A DNA stretch of 64,000 bases, taken from positions 28,945 through 92,944 of the forward strand of contig JAAXKN010000015.1 in the NCBI GenBank assembly GCA_025612375.1. The letters run 5' to 3'. Shown here piece after piece: positions 58,180-64,000 of the stretch; within the stretch, counting starts at the first letter, position 1; the number at the start of each line of letters is the position of its first letter. The position numbers and the translations under genes are program-made. The notes beneath the pieces were generated by a model. That model was not told the origin of the DNA. It did not search any database and worked only from the letters and a program-made list of their open reading frames with translations. Source of the stretch: Ignavibacteria bacterium (lineage in GTDB: Bacteria; Bacteroidota; Ignavibacteria; Ignavibacteriales; SURF-24).

Positions 58180-60663
58180 TTATTTCAACAACAGAAACTT
58201 CCTTGAAGTCATATAATTAGCGGACCTCAACTGATAGACATATATCCCGCTTGGGAGATTGCTGCCGTCAAATAATGCTTCATATCTCCCAGACTTTCTG
58301 AAACCCGAATATAATGTAGAGATACTTCTTCCAAGTATGTCATAGACCTTTAATTCTATATATGAGGGTTCGGGAATATCATATTTTATTCTGGTCTCAG
58401 GATTAAAGGGATTTGGATAATTTTGATACAGCCAGTATTTCCCAACTATATTATGGCTGTTATGAACTTCGGTTCCATTGCCGAATCTGTCGTTTATAAT
58501 ATAATTTATAAGATCTTTTGCCTCATTTAGGCTCATATAGAAAAGCGGGAAGCTAAGCACTACGGCTTTATAATCGTTCCCAATATATTCAATGCCTACC
58601 GGCTGCCCTTTTAATTTTCCATATGTATCGTCATTATATTTGGAATCATAGGTAAGTACAACGCTGCCTCCTGGAGCAGGCTGCAATGCTTCGACTTTTG
58701 TTAAATAACCGGAAGGATTTTTTGACGGGTCAATTACGACTGATCTATAACTGTCGTTGGCAGATACAGCTCCAATAAACTCGGAAAATCCTGCATTATA
58801 TAAATGTTTGATTTTCAGGTATTTATAGATAAAATCGTTTTCTGTGTAGTCATACGGTATCTCGTAAGCCTTATGAGGCTTAAAATCATAGACGTTGCTG
58901 CCTGTATATAACAGGGTTCCGCCGTAGTCCAGATATTTCCCAAGTTCATCTATATACTTTGGGCTGGAAATATATGAATCATTATGCCAGATAACTGTAG
59001 TGTACATTCCAAGATCGGATAGTTTTATACTCCTTAGCTTTACTAAGTCGTATGAGCTGACTTTTCTATCTGTCAGAAGGGAAATATAAAAGCTGTCGAT
59101 CTGAGAATCTGTGTATTTGTCTCCCGTTATTTCATCCGAATCATCTACAATGAGTAGTCCGTGGTTTAATGTCACAGCATGTGATTTTAGAACGTTACTT
59201 CTGTTGCTTTCATTCCCGTTTATATCTATACCCGTTACGTAGTAATAGTAAGATGTATCAGTTCTTTCTTTGTCAGAATATAATGTGTCATTAATTGCCT
59301 CAGTATTGATTTTTATAAACCCATTAGCTGTATCAATTGACCTGTAAAGATTATATCCCCTTAGATCTTCTTCGGTATTCTTCTGCCAGTAAAGTACAAT
59401 TTTATCTTTTTGAGGATCATCCTTAAAGTTATGAGGCGCTAATGGTGTATGGCCTGGAATTATTGCTACTTCATTTATCACACTTTCAAAATTATTACTT
59501 GTAATGGCTGCACCGAAGTAATACGTAGAGCCTTCAGCTAAACCTGTTATTACAATATTTGTATCCGAAGCAGTAATCGATGAGTCATAGATATAAGAAT
59601 TCTTCCCTATATATATCCTATAAAAACCTGATTCATTGCTTTTAGCCCATTTTAGCCTGATACTTTGACCATCACCAATATTGGCTGCAGATAAATTTTT
59701 TACAGGTGAGGGCAGAAATGTATACTGGAGTAAATTAGCAAATGCAGCCTTTGCAACCTCCTTTGTATAAGGTATATTGCAATAAGAAGTTGAGTCACCT
59801 GACGAATGGTATCTATCTATATTGATCTCATTTTCTTCAAAATATATAGAAGGATAACCATAATAATTAAAACTGTAGCTGTCTGAACGCCCATGATAGT
59901 CATATAGATTTATAGGCTCAAGAGTTGTATAATTCTTAGTAATTATATCAGAAAGCTGGTGATATGGTTCTAATCCCTTGTAAGAATAAATTTTCAGATA
60001 CCTGCATGTGTCGCTTGCATTTGCAATCATGTCAAGATTTATCATTAATCCGATTTCTTGCCCAGATTCCCTGAATTTCTTTGCTATATCCATGCTTCCT
60101 ACAAGTCCTGCTTCTTCACAGTCGAAAGCTATAAACTTTATAATGCGGGGAAGATTGACTCCAGAGTGTTTTAATATTCTTGCCATCTCAAGCACTGCTG
60201 AGACACCGCTTGCATTATCATCTGCTCCAGGGGACAGGGTATAATTCTCAGAGTCATAGTGAGCTCCTGCTATTAGAATTTCCTTCTGAGTAGAATTGGA
60301 ATTTAAGGTGGCAGTTATATTCTTACACCATATGCCCTGATTTAAGAATGAGTCAGCATAAACCTCCGAGTAACCAAAGCTCCTGAATTTATTAATAATC
60401 CACTGGACAACAGAATATCTGTTTGGAGCAGAATAATATCTTGTATTAAAACTCTCAAGCATAAGCATGTAGCTTTTTATGCTGTCTGAATTTACCTCAT
60501 TTATAACTCTGCTGATCATTGTGTCTTTATCAGATAAGGAGGAGTTGTTTTGGCCATGTAAAGAGTATGATGGTCTCAGTTGAGATTCCGGATTGCTCTC
60601 AGCCGAACTTTTTGAGCAGATGAAAAGAATTGCCAAAAGACCGAAACTAATAAGATTTCTCAT
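58180..60663 (-). CDS. Secreted M28 metallopeptidase with fibronectin-type domains and type IX sorting domain
   Basis: An 827-residue exported protein. After the signal peptide (about 1-21) the M28 peptidase domain (about 60-310) has the five co-catalytic zinc positions: GAHYDS, GADDNASGVS, FDCEEAGLVGS, INLDMIA and RYHSSGD. Residues 320-490 are two fibronectin type III-like repeats (LRLKWAKSNESGFYRIYIG, VLYWQKNTEEDLRGYNLYR written as parts). A Rossmann-like or amidotransferase-like domain (about 500-735) precedes the sorting domain: YQNYPNPFNPETRIKYDI ... LPSGIYVYQLRS ... KFLLLK. It is an extracellular aminopeptidase-type enzyme, substrate unknown. The gene is markedly AT-rich, like the other sorting-domain gene here. 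Confidence 0.92.
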   Translation of the reverse strand: MRNLISFGLLAILFICSKSSAESNPESQLRPSYSLHGQNNSSLSDKDTMISRVINEVNSDSIKSYMLMLESFNTRYYSAPNRYSVVQWIINKFRSFGYSEVYADSFLNQGIWCKNITATLNSNSTQKEILIAGAHYDSENYTLSPGADDNASGVSAVLEMARILKHSGVNLPRIIKFIAFDCEEAGLVGSMDIAKKFRESGQEIGLMINLDMIANASDTCRYLKIYSYKGLEPYHQLSDIITKNYTTLEPINLYDYHGRSDSYSFNYYGYPSIYFEENEINIDRYHSSGDSTSYCNIPYTKEVAKAAFANLLQYTFLPSPVKNLSAANIGDGQSIRLKWAKSNESGFYRIYIGKNSYIYDSSITASDTNIVITGLAEGSTYYFGAAITSNNFESVINEVAIIPGHTPLAPHNFKDDPQKDKIVLYWQKNTEEDLRGYNLYRSIDTANGFIKINTEAINDTLYSDKERTDTSYYYYVTGIDINGNESNRSNVLKSHAVTLNHGLLIVDDSDEITGDKYTDSQIDSFYISLLTDRKVSSYDLVKLRSIKLSDLGMYTTVIWHNDSYISSPKYIDELGKYLDYGGTLLYTGSNVYDFKPHKAYEIPYDYTENDFIYKYLKIKHLYNAGFSEFIGAVSANDSYRSVVIDPSKNPSGYLTKVEALQPAPGGSVVLTYDSKYNDDTYGKLKGQPVGIEYIGNDYKAVVLSFPLFYMSLNEAKDLINYIINDRFGNGTEVHNSHNIVGKYWLYQNYPNPFNPETRIKYDIPEPSYIELKVYDILGRSISTLYSGFRKSGRYEALFDGSNLPSGIYVYQLRSANYMTSRKFLLLK

Positions 60664-60970
60664 TGGAAGCAGCTCTTCTTTTAATTATCTGGGAAATATG
60701 GCGATCTATGGTTAAAGAGTGTCTTTTTCTTTTGCAACATAAGTAAAAGGATTATGAAGGTAAATACATACTTGTACTGATTCTCACTCATAAATATATG
60801 TATTTATTCTTCTTCCAGACTTTATCATAGCCAGCTTTAAGTCCACAGTTGCAGGCGTCAGATCGCTAAATGACATTCAGACTGAGATTCCGAAGGCATC
60901 AAGGTCACTCTTCAATTATCTCCATAAAATTACAGCTGTTAAACTGAGCAATATTTTCTTACTTTGCAGC
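60664..60970. other. Divergent intergenic region
   Basis: 307 bp between the M28 peptidase and EamA genes, read in opposite directions. AT-rich; no gene, repeat or clear promoter recognised. Confidence 0.5.
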
Positions 60971-61897
60971 ATGAATATTTCCCGATTTCTATATAGACAA
61001 AGATCGTTTATTTATTCCGTAAGCGCGGTGCTGCTGTGGTCTACGGTGGCTACGGCTTTTAAGCTGGCTCTTGAGGGATTGGGCTATGAGCAGCTTTTAT
61101 TCTATTCCTCGCTTACAAGCACAATCGTCCTTTTTATTATTATGATGTTTTCGGAAAGGAAGAAAATGTTCCTGGAGCTGAAAGGGCGGTATATTCCTAA
61201 CAGCATGTTCCTGGGGTTGCTGAACCCATTCCTTTACTATATGGTGCTCTTTAAGGCCTACTCGCTCCTTCCTGCCTATGAGGCGCAGCCGCTTAACTAC
61301 ACATGGCCTATAATGATATCCATTATGTCGGCTTTGTTCCTGAAAGAAAAACTGGGCTTTAAGACTGTGGCTGGCCTTTTAACCGCTTTTATTGGGGTTG
61401 TTGTAATTGCTACAAGAGGGGACATTTTCAGCCTGAAGTTCCACGACCCCGAAGGCGTTATACTTGCCGTCGGGAGCTCACTTATCTGGGGCGCGTACTG
61501 GATATTAAATGTCATAGATAAAAGAGAGGCCCCGTCCAAACTTTTCGGGGCATTTTTTATGGGAACGGTTTATTCAGCCTTGTATCTTATGTTCTTCGGG
61601 AGCTTCAAAGTTGCTGACCCGCTTTACATACTGGGCGCTGCATATGTAGGCCTTTTTGAAATGGGAGTTACGTTCTTCCTCTGGATGAAGGGGCTTGCAT
61701 TGAGTAAAAACAGAGCGCGGACTTCCACGCTGGCGTACCTTTCCCCCTTTATATCTCTTATTTTTATTACGTTTATACTGAATGAAAAGATTTCGGTTTA
61801 TTCCATAACAGGGCTTATTCTGATCATTGGGGGAATTCTTTACCAGCAGCTGGACAAAAAGCTCCCGGAAAGTGAAGGGGCGCCTGCCAGGAGGTAA
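60971..61897 (+). CDS. EamA/DMT family transporter
   Basis: A 308-residue membrane protein with ten hydrophobic helices in two repeats of five, the drug/metabolite transporter layout. Typical segments are VLLWSTVATAFKLALEGL near the N-terminus and LAYLSPFISLIFITFILNEK (end of the second repeat), followed by TGLILIIGGILY. Such proteins export amino acids or metabolites. The substrate cannot be predicted. Its stop codon touches the convergent hicB stop with no gap. Confidence 0.88.
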   Translation: MNISRFLYRQRSFIYSVSAVLLWSTVATAFKLALEGLGYEQLLFYSSLTSTIVLFIIMMFSERKKMFLELKGRYIPNSMFLGLLNPFLYYMVLFKAYSLLPAYEAQPLNYTWPIMISIMSALFLKEKLGFKTVAGLLTAFIGVVVIATRGDIFSLKFHDPEGVILAVGSSLIWGAYWILNVIDKREAPSKLFGAFFMGTVYSALYLMFFGSFKVADPLYILGAAYVGLFEMGVTFFLWMKGLALSKNRARTSTLAYLSPFISLIFITFILNEKISVYSITGLILIIGGILYQQLDKKLPESEGAPARR

Positions 61898-62143
61898 CTA
61901 CTGTCCCATGGAATATTCTTCGTGTGTTTTATCCGGGACTTCTATATATTTTGCGTAGCATCCGGGTTCCGGTATAATGTAGCCCTCTTCCCTCAGGCTT
62001 TTCAGATGGGCTTCGATTGCCAGGAGCATTGCACGCTCCACCTCTTCGTTTGAAAATCCCGTGGCAACGCATCCTTCGAGATCGGGTGAATAGGCTGAAA
62101 AGCCGGTTTTTGTTTTTTCCACTATAATCAGGTATTTCATCAT
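61898..62143 (-). CDS. hicB: HicB-family antitoxin (short form)
   Basis: An 81-residue HicB-like antitoxin. The partial RNase H fold is clear: YLIIVEKTKTGFSAYSPDLE, GCVATGFSNEEVERAMLLAIE and AHLKSLREEGYIIPEP. There is no C-terminal DNA-binding domain, so autoregulation would depend on another factor or complex. It overlaps hicA by 4 bp (ATGA) and is downstream of it, the usual order in this family. Family call good; whether the pair is still a working toxin-antitoxin system is doubtful (see hicA). Confidence 0.85.
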   Translation of the reverse strand: MMKYLIIVEKTKTGFSAYSPDLEGCVATGFSNEEVERAMLLAIEAHLKSLREEGYIIPEPGCYAKYIEVPDKTHEEYSMGQ

Positions 62144-62325
62144 CTTAAACCTGCTTTATCAAGAATGTTATTTATGGAGTTTTGGGCCAGCATGCCGTGC
62201 GGCCTGCCGGATAAGGTAATAATGCCCATTTTGAGCGTGTGCTTAAACTGAAGTATGTCCCCTTCCGAATGGAAGTGATACCATCCGTCCTTTTCAATAA
62301 TCCTTATAAGTTCCTTAGCTTTCAT
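62140..62325 (-). CDS. hicA: HicA-family toxin, catalytic His apparently lost
   Basis: A 61-residue protein with the HicA fold: MKAKELIRIIEKDGWYHFH, then QFKHTLKMGIITLSGRPHGM and the closing NNILDKAGLR. In HicA toxins the strand after the first helix carries a GSHHQF-type segment with the catalytic His at about position 24; here it reads GDILQF, with Ile at that place. The toxin may therefore be an inactive mRNA interferase. Start set at 62325 (MKAKELI), the conserved start; ATG at 62337 adds four residues. Coupled with hicB by a 4-bp overlap. Confidence 0.8.
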   Translation of the reverse strand: MKAKELIRIIEKDGWYHFHSEGDILQFKHTLKMGIITLSGRPHGMLAQNSINNILDKAGLR

Positions 62326-62404
62326 GGCAGACATCATCCCACGGCTTATATGAATATTATATAAGAAGGATTGCAGAATTTCAATTCTTTTAGAAAGATT
62401 CAGT

Positions 62405-63355
62405 CTAGATCCGGAAGCTCTGTCCTATCTCATTAAGCCCCAGTTTAAGTGAATAGTTCTTTATAGATTCATTAAGCCACCTGAGGGGTTCATCACGGGG
62501 TTCCATTCCCTGCTGGAATGTATTGCAGTGAATAGGAATAAAATATCTGGCATTCATTCTTTCGGCCATAATGAGAGCCTCCTCGGGGTTGCAGTGGTTG
62601 AATTTCCATGGCCGGTAGGCGCCTATAGGCATAATTGCAACGTCCACGCCTTCGTTTTTCAGGACCTCGAGCTTATTTGTGTTAGCCGTGTCGCCGCCGA
62701 AGAGGATTTTCTTTCCGCTGCGTTCTATGAGGTAGGCGTTATAGCTCCTGCCGTCCTTAAAGAAGCCTCTTGAGCGGTCTTTTTCCCAGGGGAATCTCCA
62801 CCCGAAATGCTTTACCTCGCAGGCGCGGACTTTTGTTGAGTCTATTTCGTGGCTTTCACCCCAGTCGAGTTCTTTAAGGGATTTCCACGGGAGTTCCTGA
62901 ATTACGTCTTTGGAGTGGTAGGAAGTTACAACGTCAATTTGCCCGGGCTGCTTTTCAGCGATTGTTTTTAAGGATTCCCAGTCCATATGGTCCATATGGG
63001 CGTGTGAAAGGAGAATCATGTCTATTTTGGGGAGCTCCTCAATTGAAAGCGCCGGGGCTGAATAGCGTGAAGGTCCCCAGGTAAAGCCCAAGGCATAAAT
63101 GCCCACGCGTCCGTAGAAGACGGGATCGGTTAAGATCCATTTGCCGTAGAAGTTCATAAGGACTGTGGAGTGCCCGATCCAGGAAAGGCTGAGGCTGTTA
63201 TCGCTCCAGAGCGAGGTGTCGGGATGGTTCACTTTAAGAGCAGCAGCGCTGAGGCTGTCCTCCTTACGGCCTGTAAAAGGGGAAGTTAAAACAAAGCCAA
63301 GGGAAGCTAAAAAGCCCTTTTCAATAAAAGATCTTCTATTCATCAAGCTATTCAC
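62405..63355 (-). CDS. Tat-exported metallo-beta-lactamase-fold hydrolase (UlaG/NAPE-PLD-like)
   Basis: A 316-residue protein. The N-terminus has a twin-arginine signal, MNRRSFIEKGFLASLGFVL, then a cleavage-like region, so it should be exported folded. The MBL fold has the zinc motif LLSHAHMDHMDW (HxHxDH), followed by the ligands FGGDTANTNK (Asp) and PIHCNTF (His). The combination resembles UlaG/NAPE-PLD-type hydrolases that act on lipid or lactone esters. Substrate unknown. It is separated from the TPM-domain gene by 31 bp; same strand, possible operon. Confidence 0.85.
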   Translation of the reverse strand: MNSLMNRRSFIEKGFLASLGFVLTSPFTGRKEDSLSAAALKVNHPDTSLWSDNSLSLSWIGHSTVLMNFYGKWILTDPVFYGRVGIYALGFTWGPSRYSAPALSIEELPKIDMILLSHAHMDHMDWESLKTIAEKQPGQIDVVTSYHSKDVIQELPWKSLKELDWGESHEIDSTKVRACEVKHFGWRFPWEKDRSRGFFKDGRSYNAYLIERSGKKILFGGDTANTNKLEVLKNEGVDVAIMPIGAYRPWKFNHCNPEEALIMAERMNARYFIPIHCNTFQQGMEPRDEPLRWLNESIKNYSLKLGLNEIGQSFRI

Positions 63356-63386
63356 CTAAACAAAACTTATAATTCATCAGAACAAT

Positions 63387-63845
63387 TTATCTGAATGAGA
63401 CCGTATTGGGGAGTTCATTAGTATCGTCCTGCTTAATGGGGAAATGTCTGCTTAAGACCTCCCCGACTTCACGGATGCCCAGAGTGATGCCGTCGGAGAA
63501 GAATCCCTGGCGGAACTTTTCCTGCATATCGTCTTTAATTTTGTGCCAGGTATTATCTTGCACTTTTTCGTTAATTCCGGTATCGGCAAGAACATGAAAC
63601 TTTTTTTCAGAAAGAAGGAGGTAAATAAGGATACCCGTCTTGTCGCGTGTTTTATCCATTCCGAGGCGGAAGAACTCTTCTTTAGCCATTTCCTCTATAG
63701 TTTTTTTGCGCTTTAAGAAGGGTTTTTTCTCCCTGATGCTGACGCGGATTTCTCCGGATGTTGTTTTCTCGGCCTCTTTAATTGCGTTAGAGATCATGAG
63801 GAGGTCGTCGTCATCCATCAGGTGATATAATGTTGGAAGTTCCAT
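63387..63845 (-). CDS. TPM-domain protein (DUF477, Psb32/MOLO-1-like)
   Basis: A 152-residue cytoplasmic protein consisting of the TPM domain: ISNAIKEAEKTTSGEIRVSI, KEEFFRLGMDKTRDKTGILI and FHVLADTGINEKVQDNTWH, ending in an amphipathic stretch. TPM proteins often carry a signal and a transmembrane segment; neither is seen here, so this is the short cytosolic form. A role in protein quality control or membrane repair has been suggested for the family; nothing specific can be said. Same strand as the MBL-fold gene, 31 bp upstream of it. Confidence 0.85.
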   Translation of the reverse strand: MELPTLYHLMDDDDLLMISNAIKEAEKTTSGEIRVSIREKKPFLKRKKTIEEMAKEEFFRLGMDKTRDKTGILIYLLLSEKKFHVLADTGINEKVQDNTWHKIKDDMQEKFRQGFFSDGITLGIREVGEVLSRHFPIKQDDTNELPNTVSFR

Positions 63846-63928
63846 ATTAGTATTTAGTTATTATTAAATTCTTCAGTTCCCGGCATTGATAAAAATACTT
63901 AACGCGGGGGTTTAATACAAGTGGAAAT

Positions 63929-63943
63929 TCCCCCTTCGGGGGA
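63929..63943. repeat. GC-rich hairpin near the right edge
   Basis: TCCCCC (63929-63934) pairs with GGGGGA (63938-63943) around TTC. It is followed by GGCGAGTTGACTC, a weak resemblance to the tail of the REP-like unit at 50703. The remaining sequence to 64000 shows nothing recognisable. Confidence 0.35.
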
Positions 63944-64000
63944 GGCGAGTTGACTCATAAATAATGTAACCCTGGGATATTGAAAAATGATTCGTTGCCT

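Noticed and set aside
1..64000. tRNA, rRNA, CRISPR arrays or insertion sequences
   Set aside because: Intergenic regions were read for cloverleaf cores, regular spaced repeats and transposase motifs; none was convincing.

Overview
The window looks like a chromosomal segment from a flagellated member of the Ignavibacteria (Ignavibacteriota, within the Bacteroidota/Chlorobiota group). The evidence is two exported proteins ending in the NYPNPFNP-type C-terminal sorting domain of the type IX secretion system, a TonB-dependent receptor paired with a DUF4249 lipoprotein, a Bacteroidota-like TTTG/TAnnTTTG promoter, and a complete block of flagellar export genes, which most Bacteroidota lack. Base composition is even except for AT-rich stretches around 31.1-35.8 kb and 58.1-60.7 kb. 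No rRNA, tRNA, CRISPR array, transposase or prophage gene was seen.

Layout. 0-3.7 kb (minus): a partial PEGA-domain lipoprotein, a DUF4249 lipoprotein and a TonB-dependent receptor. 4.0-5.9 kb (plus): a DEAD-box RNA helicase. 5.9-11.4 kb (minus): a probable operon for corrinoid-linked methyl transfer (UroD-like methyltransferase, ferredoxin-type corrinoid activator, MetH-reactivation-like protein, homocysteine S-methyltransferase) ending with AMP nucleosidase; no corrinoid-binding protein is present. 11.5-18.1 kb (plus): SpoIID-like protein, BatA-like VWA protein, HflX, histidine ammonia-lyase. 18.2-18.9 kb (plus): a YefM-YoeB toxin-antitoxin pair with a recognisable operator. 19.1-20.6 kb: a PAP2/haloperoxidase-like lipoprotein. 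20.6-29.9 kb (minus): flagellar operon fliL-fliM-fliN-fliO-fliP-fliQ-fliR-flhB-flhA-flhF-flhG.

30.2-38.8 kb is the accessory part: a gluzincin-like lipoprotein, a 14-blade propeller protein with a sorting domain, an AT-rich two-gene cassette (winged-helix-like protein plus HEPN-motif protein) in long non-coding flanks, an aldo/keto reductase and a FAD/Rieske oxidoreductase. 38.8-46.5 kb: small coiled-coil protein, a TrmA/RlmD-like RNA methyltransferase with a charged repeat arm, YitT-like protein, YchJ-like SEC-C protein, NhaA, an MFS exporter, a UbiA-family prenyltransferase and a DUF4440-like protein. 46.6-50.2 kb: a SWIM/SNF2 helicase broken by an in-frame TAG. 50.7-50.9 kb: a REP-like inverted repeat. 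51.0-57.9 kb: UvrD-like helicase with a Myb-like tail, a glycosidase-like exported protein, a 54-aa coiled-coil protein, 5-formyl-THF cyclo-ligase, a small beta-barrel, Aat and a DUF2721 protein. 58.2-63.9 kb: M28 peptidase with sorting domain, EamA transporter, a HicAB pair whose toxin lacks its catalytic histidine, a Tat-exported metallo-beta-lactamase-fold hydrolase and a TPM-domain protein.

The best candidates for something undescribed are the HEPN/winged-helix cassette (33785-35133) and the corrinoid methyl-transfer operon without its corrinoid protein (6713-11355). All functions are inferred by reading motifs; no database search was run.
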